A stretch of 64,000 bases of DNA from Bradyrhizobium barranii subsp. apii (GCF_011516635.5 NZ_CP096255.1:8815501-8879500); one strand, 5' to 3'; positions 8,440 to 18,800 are shown, numbered from the stretch's first letter. Notes: generated by a model not told the origin, from the letters alone. Translations and numbers: made by a program.

Positions 8440-9393
8440 CTAGCCCCGCTTGATGCGCGGGTCGATCGCGGCTTGCGCGATATCGACCAGCAGATTGAGG
8501 AAGACGAAGAACAGCGCCAGGATCAGGATCGTGCCCTGCAGCAGCGGCAGGTCGCGCTGGAAGATCGCCGAGTTGAGCAGGAAGCCCGAGCCCGGCCAGG
8601 AGAACACGGTCTCGATCAGGATCGAGCCACCGAGCATGTAGCCGAGTTGAAGCCCCATCACCGCGAGCGCGGTGGGCGCGGCATTCTTGATGACGTGGCG
8701 AAACACGCCGGTTTCGTGCAGGCCCTTTGCGCGCAACGCCTCGACAAAGTCCTGCGAGAGGATGTCGCCGGTGAGCGCGCGCACGGTGCGGGTGACGATA
8801 CCCATCGGGATTACCGAGGTCGTGATCGCCGGCAGCACCAGGTATTTCAGATGCGCCCAGTCCCAGGCCCAGGAGTTGGAGCCGTTCGGCCCGGCGCCGA
8901 CCGCGGGCAGCCAGTTCAGCTGCACCGAGAAGATGATGACGAGCACCATGCCGAGCCAGTAATGCGGCACGGAGACGCCGGCGATGGCGAAGGAGGTCGC
9001 GACCTTGTCGATCCAGGTCTCGCGGAAATAGCCGGCGATCAGGCCGAGCAGGATGCCCAACGTGAAGCCGATGATGGCGGCCGCAATCGCGAGCGTGACG
9101 GTGTTGCTGACCGCGCGCATGACCTCGGCGAGCACGGGACGCCCCGTCGCGATGGAATTGCCGAGATCGCCGTGAAGGGCGCGCAGCAGCCACAGGCCGA
9201 ACTGCACCGGCAGCGGACGGTCGAAGCCGTAGGCGGCGCGGAGCTGCGCCGCGAGCTCCTGCGAGGCGTCGGCCGGCAGCACCGCAACCAGCGGATCGCC
9301 CGGCGTGATGTGCACGAGCAGAAAGCACACCAGCGCCACGCTGATGACGATCGGAATGACATAGACGATGCGGCGAGCGATATAGGCGAGCAC
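8440..9393 (-). CDS. Peptide ABC transporter permease, DppB/OppB type
   Basis: Permease of 317 residues beginning with the typical MLAYIARRIVYVIPIVISV segment, then HITPGDP, and the EAA loop at EALRAKGLHETGVFRHVI. About six membrane segments. It is the first permease of the operon; the 200 bases between it and the substrate-binding protein gene hold a large palindromic repeat that may set the ratio of the two products. Confidence 0.94.
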   Translation of the reverse strand: MLAYIARRIVYVIPIVISVALVCFLLVHITPGDPLVAVLPADASQELAAQLRAAYGFDRPLPVQFGLWLLRALHGDLGNSIATGRPVLAEVMRAVSNTVTLAIAAAIIGFTLGILLGLIAGYFRETWIDKVATSFAIAGVSVPHYWLGMVLVIIFSVQLNWLPAVGAGPNGSNSWAWDWAHLKYLVLPAITTSVIPMGIVTRTVRALTGDILSQDFVEALRAKGLHETGVFRHVIKNAAPTALAVMGLQLGYMLGGSILIETVFSWPGSGFLLNSAIFQRDLPLLQGTILILALFFVFLNLLVDIAQAAIDPRIKRG

Positions 9394-9408
9394 TGGTCTT
9401 CTTTCTTC

Positions 9409-9572
9409 CTTCTCCCCTTGTGGGAGAAGGTGGCGCGCGATCAGCGCGCCGGATGAGGGGTATCTATCCGCAGATACAGCGTTATCGAATGAGAGAGAGG
9501 GTCGCTCGCGGAGAGAGACCCCTCACCCGGCTTCGCTGCCGCGAAGCCACCCTCTCCCACAAGGGGAGAGGG
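9409..9572. repeat. Large palindromic repeat between SBP and permease genes
   Basis: Outer arms CTCCCCTTGTGGGAGAAGG and CCTCTCCCACAAGGGGAGAG pair, with inner pairs GGATGAGGGGT / ACCCCTCACCCGG. A nearly identical element lies at 26086-26224. Position between a binding-protein gene and its permease gene recalls REP elements that protect the upstream mRNA part. Confidence 0.85.
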
Positions 9573-9594
9573 TGCACTGAGCGTGTGGCGCGAA

Positions 9595-11250
9595 CTATTG
9601 CATCGACACCAGCGAGAAGTCGATGAACCAGCTCTTCGGCTGCACGACGCCCGTCACCTTCGGGCTGATGGCGCGGGGGCCGACGTCGTGGGCGACGTAG
9701 AGAAAGGCTGCGTCGTCGACGGAGGCTGCGTGCAGCTCGGCGAGCGCGGCGTCGCGTGCGGCGGGATCGAAGGTCTGCCGTGCCTTCCTCACCAGCTCGT
9801 CGAACTTGGGCTCATGGATGAAGCCCCAATTGTTCGAGACCGGCGGCGCCATGCCCGATTGAAGGAAGCGCACCAGCGCGAAGAACGGGTCCATCGCCGC
9901 ATAGGTGACGTTGGTCGCGTTCGAGCCGTTGGCGCTGGGATCCTTGGCGCCGCGGCGCCAGTTGGTGAACAGCGTGTTCCACTCGATGACGTCAAGCTTC
10001 ACATCGAAATAGCACTCGGCGAGCGCCTGCTGGAGATACTCGTTCATCGGCAGCGGCTGCATCTGGCCGGAGCCGGAGGCCGAGGTCTGGATCTTCACCG
10101 TCAGCTTCTTGGCTGGACCGAAGCCGGCCTCCTGCATCAACTTTTGCGCAGCCGCCTTGTCATACTTGATCTCGAAGGTCGGCTTGCCCCGCCAGGGATG
10201 ACCGGGCTCGAAGGTGCCAGTCGCCGGTACCATCAGGCCCGCGAGCAGGCCGTCCTTGAGACCTTCGCGATCGACGCAGAGGTTGGCGGCCTTGCGGACG
10301 CGGATGTCGTTCCAGGGCGAGCCCTCGACGCGCGAGAACTGCCACGGCCAGACATGCGGCTGCTCGTTGGCGTAGAGCTTGAAGCCGCGCTGCTTCAGCT
10401 CGGGCAACGCGTCGGGCGCCGGCGCCTCGACCCAATCGACCTGCCCCGAGAGCAGCGCCGCGGTGCGCGCGTTTGCCTCCGGCATCGGCAAGAGCACCAT
10501 CTTGTCGACCTTGGGCACGCGCGCCTTGTCCCAATAGGCCGCATTCTTCACCAGCTCGAGCCGCTCGCGCGGCGTGAAGCTCGCCATCTTCCACGGGCCG
10601 GTGCCCGCGGCGTCCTTGGCGAACGCCGTCCACGCAGCCTGCGACTTCGCCTTGGCGTCGGCGCCTTCCGCCTTGTCGTAGAAATGCTGCCACTTCGCCG
10701 GGCTCGCCATGAACAGGTTGGTGAGGTTGATCGGCAGGAAGCTGTCGGGCTCCTTGGTGGTGAGCTCGACCGTCATGTCGTCGATCTTCTTCGCGGAGGC
10801 CAGCGTCGGCATGCGTGACGCGGTGACGCCGACCTGGCTGGCGTCGAACTGCGGCGCATCCTGTTTCAGCACCTTCTCGACGTTCCACACCACGGCATCG
10901 GCGTTGAACGGCGAGCCGTCATGGAAGGTGACGCCGGGGCGCAGCTTGAAGATCCACTTGGTCTTGTCGGCATCGTCGACCTTCCACTCGGTGGCAAGGC
11001 CCGGGATTACCACGCTCGCCTTGTCGGCCGAGGACAGGTCCCAGCCGGTGAGTGCGTCGTACATGGTGAGGCCGGTGAAGCGGTTGCCTTCAAAACCCTG
11101 ATCGGGCTGGCCCAATGTGCGCGGAATATCGGCAGCGGTCATGCCGATGCGCAGCACGGTTTCGGCGCTTGCCACGCGCGGCCACACGGCCGCAGTCGTC
11201 AGAGCCAGCGCAGCAATCAGCGCCGCGCGGGTGGTTGTCTTCATAAGCAT
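9595..11250 (-). CDS. ABC transporter substrate-binding protein, peptide/nickel family (family 5)
   Basis: Periplasmic solute-binding protein of about 551 residues with a Sec signal peptide (hydrophobic stretch then ASA before ETVLRIG). SBP-family-5 landmarks include GLATEWKVDDADKTKW, FKLRPGVTFHDGSPF and NADAVVWNVEKVL. I chose the ATG at 11250, which follows AGAGGA with eight-base spacing; the next ATG at 11244 and a longer upstream reading are less likely. It is the first gene of the importer operon that ends at 3901. It is a close paralogue of the divergent protein at 11451-13046. Confidence 0.93.
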   Translation of the reverse strand: MLMKTTTRAALIAALALTTAAVWPRVASAETVLRIGMTAADIPRTLGQPDQGFEGNRFTGLTMYDALTGWDLSSADKASVVIPGLATEWKVDDADKTKWIFKLRPGVTFHDGSPFNADAVVWNVEKVLKQDAPQFDASQVGVTASRMPTLASAKKIDDMTVELTTKEPDSFLPINLTNLFMASPAKWQHFYDKAEGADAKAKSQAAWTAFAKDAAGTGPWKMASFTPRERLELVKNAAYWDKARVPKVDKMVLLPMPEANARTAALLSGQVDWVEAPAPDALPELKQRGFKLYANEQPHVWPWQFSRVEGSPWNDIRVRKAANLCVDREGLKDGLLAGLMVPATGTFEPGHPWRGKPTFEIKYDKAAAQKLMQEAGFGPAKKLTVKIQTSASGSGQMQPLPMNEYLQQALAECYFDVKLDVIEWNTLFTNWRRGAKDPSANGSNATNVTYAAMDPFFALVRFLQSGMAPPVSNNWGFIHEPKFDELVRKARQTFDPAARDAALAELHAASVDDAAFLYVAHDVGPRAISPKVTGVVQPKSWFIDFSLVSMQ

Positions 11251-11450
11251 CGTCTCAGTCCTCTTCCGGCTTTCAATGACTAATTTTGATGCAAACGTAT
11301 GCAATGGCTATGCCAATGGGGAAACTTTTTCTGCAAATTGCCCCTGCGACGACAAGTCTGTGTGATCACGTGTCGGCAAAGGCACCGTCCTGCCTATTCT
11401 GGCATCAAGATTGCAGGTTTGGCCCTGAAATCTCCTGGGAGCCTTGGGCC
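11251..11450. promoter_or_regulatory. Divergent promoter region between two SBP genes
   Basis: Two hundred non-coding bases separate the start codons of two paralogous binding-protein genes, so promoters for both must lie here. The part around 11279-11345 is AT-richer than its surroundings. No operator motif was recognised and no regulator gene is adjacent. Confidence 0.5.
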
Positions 11451-13046
11451 ATGCGTATCCGACTATCGACCTGCCTCGCCGTGCTTGCGCTGGCGTTATC
11501 CGCGATCATGGCACGCGCCGAAACGGTGGTGCGCTACGGCATCTCGATGGCGGATATCCCGCTGACGACGGGCCAGCCCGATCGCGGCGCCGGCGCCTAT
11601 CAGTTCACGGCGTACACCATCTACGATCCGCTGGTCGCCTGGGAGATGGACGTCGCCGACCGCCCCGGCAAGCTGGTGCCCGGGCTCGCCACCGAATGGA
11701 AGGTGGATGATGCCGACAAGACCAAATGGCGGTTTGCTTTGCGCAAGGGCGTGAAGTTTCACGACGGCAGCGAGTTCAACGCCGATGCGGTGATCTGGAA
11801 TCTGGACAAGGTGCTCAACGACAAGGCGCCGCAATTCGACAAGCGGCAGAGCGCGCAGGTGAAGACCCGTCTGCCTTCGGTCGCTAGCTACGCCAAGATC
11901 GACGATTTCACGGTGGAGATCACGACCAAGACGGTCGATTCCTTCTTTCCCTACCAGATGCTGTGGTTCCTGGTCTCGAGCCCGGCGCAGTACGAGAAGC
12001 TCGGCAAGGATTGGGACAAGTTCGCGAGCCAGCCCTCCGGCACCGGTCCGTTCAAATTGACCAAGCTCGTGCCGCGCGAGCTTGCGGAGCTCACGAAGAA
12101 TCCGGACTACTGGAACAAGAAGCGCATTCCAAAGGCCGACAAGATCGTGCTGGTGCCGATGCCGGAAGCGCTGACGCGCACCAATGCGCTGCTCGCAGGG
12201 CAAGTGGACCTGATCGAGACGCCGGCGCCGGACGCCGTGCCGCAGCTGAAAGCCGCCGGCATGAAGATCGTCGACAATGTCACGCCACATGTCTGGAACT
12301 ATCACCTCAGCGTGCTGCCGGGCTCGCCCTGGACCGACATCCGCCTGCGCAAGGCGCTGAACCTTGCGATCAATCGTGACGAAGTCGTCGGCCTGATGAA
12401 TGGCCTCGCAAAACCGGCCAAGGGCCAGGTCGACCCGTCGAGCCCGTGGTTCGGCAAACCGAGCTTCGAGCTGAAATATGATCTGGCCGCGGCCAAGAAA
12501 CTGGTCGAAGAGGCAGGCTACTCCAAGGCAAAGCCGCTGAAGGCCACCTTCATCATCGCGCAGGGCGGCACCGGCCAGATGCTGTCGCTGCCGATGAACG
12601 AATTCCTGCAGCAGAGTTTCAAGGAGATCGGCATCGACATCGACTTCAAGGTGGTCGAGCTCGAGACATTATATACGCATTGGCGCAAGGGCGCGGCCGA
12701 CGAGATGAACGCCGGCATCACCGCCAACAATATCGCCTATGTCACCTCGGACCCGCTCTACGCCATCGTCCGCTTCTTCGCCTCCGACCAGATCGCGCCG
12801 GTCGGCGTCAACTGGGGCGGCTACAAGAACCCGAACGTCGACGCTCTGATCAGCGAGGCCAAGCAGACGTTCGACACCGCCAAGCAGGACGATCTGATCG
12901 CGCAGGCGCACGCGCTGATCGTCGACGATGCCGTGCTGGTCTGGGTCGTCCACGACACCAACCCGCACGCGCTGTCGCCGAAGATCAAGCAGTTCGTGCA
13001 GGCGCAGCACTGGTTCCAGGATCTGACGACGATCGGGACAGAGTGA
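11451..13046 (+). CDS. ABC transporter substrate-binding protein, paralogue of the 9595 gene
   Basis: Periplasmic binding protein of about 531 residues with signal peptide MRIRLSTCLAVLALALSA and cleavage near ARA-ETVVRYG. The ATG at 11451 follows TGGGAGCCTTGGGCC, a plausible SD; the longer in-frame extension upstream has no secretion character. It shares long blocks with the divergent gene (GLATEWKVDDADKTKW, KFHDGSEFNADAV, TTGQPDRG versus TLGQPDQG). No permease or ATPase follows, so it probably feeds the transporter encoded at 3901-9393, giving it a second specificity. That sharing is inference. Confidence 0.92.
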   Translation: MRIRLSTCLAVLALALSAIMARAETVVRYGISMADIPLTTGQPDRGAGAYQFTAYTIYDPLVAWEMDVADRPGKLVPGLATEWKVDDADKTKWRFALRKGVKFHDGSEFNADAVIWNLDKVLNDKAPQFDKRQSAQVKTRLPSVASYAKIDDFTVEITTKTVDSFFPYQMLWFLVSSPAQYEKLGKDWDKFASQPSGTGPFKLTKLVPRELAELTKNPDYWNKKRIPKADKIVLVPMPEALTRTNALLAGQVDLIETPAPDAVPQLKAAGMKIVDNVTPHVWNYHLSVLPGSPWTDIRLRKALNLAINRDEVVGLMNGLAKPAKGQVDPSSPWFGKPSFELKYDLAAAKKLVEEAGYSKAKPLKATFIIAQGGTGQMLSLPMNEFLQQSFKEIGIDIDFKVVELETLYTHWRKGAADEMNAGITANNIAYVTSDPLYAIVRFFASDQIAPVGVNWGGYKNPNVDALISEAKQTFDTAKQDDLIAQAHALIVDDAVLVWVVHDTNPHALSPKIKQFVQAQHWFQDLTTIGTE

Positions 13047-13070
13047 AGGGGCGGCGACCGCGGGTGTCGC

Positions 13071-13188
13071 AGGGTGGGCAAAGCGACTTGTCCGCCGTAG
13101 CTCGTAGAGCGAAGGCGTAAGCGTGCCCACCACTTCTCCACGCGGAGTAAGATGGTGGGCACGGCGCTTGCGCGCCTTTGCCCACCCT
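13071..13188. repeat. Palindromic repeat, gtgggca family
   Basis: Arms AGGGTGGGCAAAGCG and CGCCTTTGCCCACCCT pair, with an inner pair GTGCCCACCA / TGGTGGGCAC. The element is compact, GC-rich and sits after the stop of the SBP gene; I recognise this type as common between Bradyrhizobium genes. Confidence 0.8.
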
Positions 13189-13246
13189 ACGGGAGTTGAT
13201 GTTGGCGCAGGTAGCGTGGCGCCAAGCTACCGCGTCAAACACCGCT

Positions 13247-13381
13247 GTCGTCCCGGGGCGCGACGTAGTCGCGAGCCCGGGACCCATAACCGCAGGGAGT
13301 GGTTTGGCGAAGACTCGGAGTTACCGGCTCGCGCGATAACATCTCCCTGGGGGTATGGGTCCCCGCGTACGCGGGGACGAC
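13247..13381. repeat. Palindromic repeat, gtcgtccc family
   Basis: Outer arms GTCGTCCCGGGGCGCG and CGCGGGGACGAC pair; adjacent inner bases GGGACCCATA / TATGGGTCCC extend the stem. Unrelated in sequence to the previous repeat. Its position at a convergent gene end fits a bidirectional transcription end or an old mobile palindrome. Confidence 0.8.
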
Positions 13382-13422
13382 ACTTTCAGTGCAGCACCAG
13401 CGATGGCCACGCACTCACACCG

Positions 13423-15654
13423 CTACTTCGTCAGCAGCGCATACGCGCCGTTCCATCCTTCCGCCGGCGGATTGATCTGGAATTCCTTGATCCGCGCCTC
13501 GTACAGCTTGAACAGCTTTTCCAGCGTGTCGGCATCCTCGCTGCGGCGGCCGCGCTCGATCGCTTCCAGCGCGCCCTGCCAGTCGCGGCCGCGGTAGCAG
13601 CCGAGCATCTCGATGGTGACGTTGCGCAGGCGCTGGAAAGCGCCCGAATGCATCACGTCCTCGCGGCCGGCGATGGCGTAGATCACCTCCGGCTCGGTCT
13701 TGCCCTTGACCATGATGAAGTCGAGCTCGAGGATCGCGAACTTGTCCTTGGCGGCGAGCGCGGTCCTGGAGCCGACGATGATGGGAAAGCCGTATTCCTT
13801 CGACTGGCCTTCCAGGCGTGAGGCGAGATTCACGCTGTCGCCGAGTACGGAATAGTTCTTCTTCAGGTCGGAGCCCATGTTGCCGACGACGCCAATGCCG
13901 GTATTGAGGCCGATACCGACATTGAGCGGGATGTAGACATGACCGCCGTCGGCGGCCTCATGCTCGCGCTCCTTGTTGACGGCGTCGATCTGCTCCAGCA
14001 TCTGGATCGCGGCCTCGCAGGCGTTGACCTCGTGATCGGGATCATCGAGCGGCGCGTTCCAGAACGCCATGATGGCGTCGCCCATGTACTTGTCGATGTA
14101 GCCCTTCTGATCGATGATGACGTCGGTCAGCGGCGTCAGGAAGCGGTTCATCAGCGCGATCAGGCCTTGCGGATCTTGCTTGTAGCTCTCCGAGATCGTG
14201 GTGAAGCCGCGCACGTCGGAGAACATGATCGTCATCTCGCGCTCCTCGCCGCCGAGCACGAGCTTTTCGGGTGACTGCGCGAGCTGCTCGACCAGGACGG
14301 GCGACATGTATTGCGCGAACATGCCGCGGATCTGCACGCGCTGACGCTGCTCGCGCACGAAGCTGGCGAAGATCAGTGTCAGATAGATCGCGGTGGTCGA
14401 GAGCAGCGGATAGGTGAAGTCGATGAGGTAGCGGTTCTGCGCATAGAAGAACCAGGACACACCGACCAGGATGGCGGCGAACATCGCGCCCGCGAGCCCG
14501 AGGCGCACCGGTCCGAGATTCGGCGTGAAGATGATGACGAGCAGGCCGATCACGAGCGCGGCGATCAGCTCGACGCCGAGCGCATAGTTCGGCTGGGAGA
14601 TCACCGCGCCGCTGAGCACGCTCTCCAGCACCTGGGCATGGATCTCGACACCCGGCATGGTCGATGACACCGGCGTGGTCTTGATGTCGTTCAGCCCGAC
14701 CGCCGAGGTGCCGACCAGCACCAGCTTGCCAGCGATCTTGTTCGGCGGCGCGGTGTTGTCGAGCACGTCGGCCGCCGAGATGTAGATCGAGGGATCCTGG
14801 CGGGCGTAGTGCACCCAGAGCTGGCCGTTCTTGTCGGTCGGAATCTCCACGCCCTTGAGGCGCACGGCCCTGATGCCGGTCTTGTCGGTCCGGATCAGCA
14901 GCGTCGGCGTTCCCGTGACGACGCGCAAAATCTCGAGGCTGAGCGAGGGCATGATGTTGCCCTGGGCGCGCATGATCAACGGCACGCGGCGGATCAGGCC
15001 GTCGCGCTCGGTCTTGATCGAGAACAGGCCCCGGCCGGCGGCGACCTTCTCGATGACGGGCACGTTGCGCAGCAGGCCCGGAAATTCAAACAGGAAGCGT
15101 TCGGCGCCCTCTTCGCCGACCGTCGCGATGCCGGTGAAGGGCAGCGACTTGTCGATCTCGGACGAGATCGGCTGCTGCCCGGTCTCGCCCAGCACCACGC
15201 TCGAGCGCTTGATCGCGTCGGCGAGGATCTGGTCGTTGGTCGGGAGCTCGCGCAGCCTGGCGCGGGTGGCGTCGTCGAGATCGCGCATCTGGCTCGCGAC
15301 CAGATCCGGGTTGAGCCGGTCGGCTTCGGAGAACACCATGTCGAAGCCGATCGTCACCGCGCCGTTACCGGTGAGGTTCTGGATCAGGTCCGCGATCCGC
15401 GTGCGCGGCCATGGCCACTGGCCGAGCTTGGCGAGGCTCTTGTCGTCGATGTCGACGATGGTGACCGGCCGCGCCGCCTTGTGGCGCGGATCGATCAGCT
15501 GGAACATGTCGAAGGTGCGCAGCCGCAATTCCTGGATCGGCGGCGGATCCCAGACACGAGCGCCGGCGAACAAGACCAGCAGCGCAAGGCACATCAGCCG
15601 CGCGAAGCCGAGCTTCCGCGCAAACCACCGCCGCAGGATCTTGAGACGTTTCAT
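13423..15654 (-). CDS. CHASE2-domain class III adenylate cyclase
   Basis: Membrane protein of about 743 residues: one N-terminal membrane segment, an extracytoplasmic CHASE2 sensor region (about 40-330), a group of hydrophobic segments (about 350-430) and a C-terminal class III cyclase domain (about 465-640). Metal-binding aspartates are in FSDVRGFT and the KYMGDAIMAFW block. The purine-selecting pair appears as Lys in YIDKYMGD and Asp in YSVLGDSVNLASR, and the transition-state Asn/Arg in NLASRLEG, which indicates cAMP rather than cGMP. The start at 15654 was preferred because it puts the membrane segment at the N-terminus. It lies 147 bases downstream of the giant adhesin on the same strand and may be cotranscribed. 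Confidence 0.93.
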   Translation of the reverse strand: MKRLKILRRWFARKLGFARLMCLALLVLFAGARVWDPPPIQELRLRTFDMFQLIDPRHKAARPVTIVDIDDKSLAKLGQWPWPRTRIADLIQNLTGNGAVTIGFDMVFSEADRLNPDLVASQMRDLDDATRARLRELPTNDQILADAIKRSSVVLGETGQQPISSEIDKSLPFTGIATVGEEGAERFLFEFPGLLRNVPVIEKVAAGRGLFSIKTERDGLIRRVPLIMRAQGNIMPSLSLEILRVVTGTPTLLIRTDKTGIRAVRLKGVEIPTDKNGQLWVHYARQDPSIYISAADVLDNTAPPNKIAGKLVLVGTSAVGLNDIKTTPVSSTMPGVEIHAQVLESVLSGAVISQPNYALGVELIAALVIGLLVIIFTPNLGPVRLGLAGAMFAAILVGVSWFFYAQNRYLIDFTYPLLSTTAIYLTLIFASFVREQRQRVQIRGMFAQYMSPVLVEQLAQSPEKLVLGGEEREMTIMFSDVRGFTTISESYKQDPQGLIALMNRFLTPLTDVIIDQKGYIDKYMGDAIMAFWNAPLDDPDHEVNACEAAIQMLEQIDAVNKEREHEAADGGHVYIPLNVGIGLNTGIGVVGNMGSDLKKNYSVLGDSVNLASRLEGQSKEYGFPIIVGSRTALAAKDKFAILELDFIMVKGKTEPEVIYAIAGREDVMHSGAFQRLRNVTIEMLGCYRGRDWQGALEAIERGRRSEDADTLEKLFKLYEARIKEFQINPPAEGWNGAYALLTK

Positions 15655-15801
15655 TTTAGTCGGACTTCCTGACCTGCATCGCGCCCGGGGCACCGATCAT
15701 GGAGCGTCCGCGGGCGATTGGCTATTCCCCGGCGGTTGAGGATTATGGATTTTTTGCCGCGGTCAAGCTACGAGCCGGCCGCCAGGAGGCCCGGGCGGCG
15801 A

Positions 15802-18800
15802 TCAGGTGATGTGGAAGATGAAATCGCTGGCCTTCAGATTTGCCGCGATCACGTTCTTCAGCAGGATCGTCTCGTGGTTGTCCAGCGTGATCTGGGCGCC
15901 GCCCGATTGCGGAGCGATATTGACGTCGTCCAGCGAGCTGATGCTGCCGAACTGCCGCAGGTCGATCTTGTCGAGGCCGACCTCGAAATCGTCGACGCTG
16001 TGCTGGACCGTGGACTGCGACGACGTCGGCGCGAACACGAACTGGTCCTTGGCGCCGCCGCCGATAAGCGTGTCGCTCGACTCGGTGGCGAAGATCACGT
16101 CCTTGCCGTCGGTGCCCTCCAGGCGGATGCCCTGGCTGTTGGCGCCCTCGACGAAGATGAAGTTCACGGTGTCGGAATGGCCGGTCGAGTCGGCAACGGT
16201 CACCGTGATCTTGTCCGTCACGGGCGGCTGCGGATACTGCTCGGTGCTGGCGCCTGTCGGGTCGTAGGTGATGCCGGCACCTTCTGCGAGGCCGGTGTTT
16301 ATCTGCTCGAGCGAGCCCGTCGTCGTATATGCACTGACGCTGCTGGTATCCGGATGCGAGGTCGACACCGTGACGGTGAAAATGTCCGTCGCCGCGCCAG
16401 AATCGGTATCGGTGACCACCAGATCGGTGATGATATCGTTGCTGTTCTCGCGGATGTGCTCGACGTGGAAGCTCTCGGTATTGATGACTGGGCCGATGGC
16501 AAGCGTCACGCTCGTGCCGATGGTGGTGATGTCGTGCGAGATCGACGCGGTGCCGCCGGTGCCCGTCGCCGTGAGATCGATCGTCGCCGTCGAGCCAGCG
16601 GTGGTGATGGCGCCTGTATAGGTGTCGTCGAGAGCGTGGACGCCCAGCGCGCCAGGCTCGCCGCTGAATCCGTCGGCAGGCACAAACCGGATCAGCGTAG
16701 CGGAGCTCAGCACGAGCGCATTCGCATCACCGACCGAGTCGACATCGACCCAGCAGCCGCCAACCTTGTACTGCCAGACGCCCTGGTCGGCGGTCGCGGC
16801 GTCCGACGTCACCGCGATGGCCTTGAAGGTCGCGCCAGTGTCGACGTCATGGAACTTGTTCGTGAAGAGATCGCGGATCTTGCTGCCAGCCGGATCGCTG
16901 TCGTTGCCGGCGACGGCGGCCAGCGTCGCGCTGTCGAGCGTCGGCGCGTCGTTCTTGCCGGTGATCGTGATGGTGACGTCGGTCGTGGTGGTCTCGCCCC
17001 GGCCATCATCGAGCGTGATGGTGGACACGACCTTCGCCGTCTGGTCCTGGCCGAGGAAATCGAGCGCGTTGTCGGCGATCGAATAGTGCCAGGTGACGGT
17101 ACCGTTGTTCTTGCCGGTCAGCTGATACGTCAGCGCGTTCTTCAACGCGGCGGTCTCGTCGGGCGTGAGCGACGCGGTGAGGTCGGTGGCGCCGTCGAGC
17201 CAGGTCACGTCCTGGTCGACCTTCGTCACCGTCGGACGGTCGGTCAGGTCGATGTCCTCGAAGTCGATCGAGCCGGTCGCGGCCGGCGACGGGTCGATCG
17301 TCGAGGACGAACCGGTGGTATCAGGCTGCTCGGAGAAGCTTGCGGTCAGCTGCGCCACATCCGTGGTGGTGAATGTCGGCGCATCGTCGTCCGCATGGAT
17401 CGTGATCAGCGTGTGGCCGCCCTCATCGCTACCCGCGAAATGCGCGTCGCGATAGTCTCCGACCAGGGTCAGGCTGATGCTCTTGCCATCGTCGCCGGTG
17501 ACCGTCAGCACGCCGCCGCTCGCGGGATGATCGGCATCGGGGACATAGACCGCGCTGGTGCCGAGGCCCCACTTGATCATCGTCAGGTCGATCTTGTCGT
17601 TCGCGGACAGCTCCGCGATCGAACCGCCGAAATCCTTCGTATCGATCTCCAACTCGGCGCCGTCACCGGCAAGCGTGATCGTTTGCGATACCGCACCCTT
17701 GACCTCGAGCGTCGCGCCGGCATCGACGACGACCGCGCCCGTGGCCGAGCCCGACAGCGAGCCAAACAGCGTCAGCGTCCCGGTGTGAACCTCGATCGAG
17801 CCGGCGCCGGTGTTGGTGATGTCGCCCGTGATCGACGCAGTGCCCCAGCTGTCGATGTCGCCATAATTTTCGATGGTCAGATCGGCCCCGGAAATGGAGG
17901 CCCCGTGCAGATCGATGTCGCCGTGGTTGACGATCGACGACGCATCGCCGAACACGCCGCTGCCGGCGACCGTCCAGGTGCCGCCTGCGTTGTTATTGAA
18001 CGTGGCGGTGGCGACCGAGATGTTGCCGTTGATGTGGCCGGTGTTGTTGATCGTGATCTCGCCGCCAGTCTCGATGATCGCATAGGTCGATGAGGACACG
18101 CTTCCGGCATCGGCTGGCCCGATGGTGCCGGAGTTGATGATCGTCGCAGTGCCGGTGCCGTTCTCCTGGATGGAGATCGCAGCAAAACCATCGGCGCCGA
18201 CCACGGAGCCGGTGTTGGTGATGTGCGTCGAGCCGGCCGCGCCCGCATCGTCCTGGTCGACATTGATGCCGACCGAGGAGGTGCCGGAGATGTGCCCGTT
18301 GTTGGTGACGGTGACTGCGCCGTTGCCATGGGAGACGATGTCGAGACCGACCGCGCCGAAAACGCCGCCGCCGATCGTCGCCGTGATATCGCCTGCGCCG
18401 TTCGCGCCGTCATGCAGCACGATGCCGTTGCCGGTCTGGCCGGTGATGTCGCCTGATGTCGTCAGCGAGATGTCGCCGATGCCGTTCTGGGTGACGACAA
18501 TGCCGTTGGTCGCGCCGGTCAGCGTACCGCTCGGGGTCAGTACGATGTTGCCGCGATTGCCGATCGTCCCGCCCGAAGCGGTGAAGTCGAGCGCGTCGCC
18601 CTTGCCCGAATAGATGTCGGCATCGCCGGTGACCGTGAAAGTACCGCCGGTCGAGGCCTGACCGGTGATGGTGCCGGTAAAGGCATGGCTCGTCTTGTCG
18701 AACTCGAGCGTATTGGTGCCGCCGGCGAAGGTGACGGTCTGCGCGTCCGCACCACCGAGCTCCAGCGTCGTGTCATCGTCGATGATCAGCGTGCCCGTGC

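Larger units (their letters stand above)
13047..13422. other. Intergenic region filled by two palindromic repeats
   Basis: Convergent gap between the SBP gene (+) and the cyclase gene (-). It is almost wholly occupied by two different inverted repeats (13071-13188 and 13247-13381), described separately. No coding potential recognised. Confidence 0.7.

Noticed and set aside
15718..18093. Long open frame on the plus strand opposite the adhesin gene
   Set aside because: Arg/Asp/Gly-rich low-complexity translation without family motifs; it is the antisense shadow of the adhesin in GC-rich codons.
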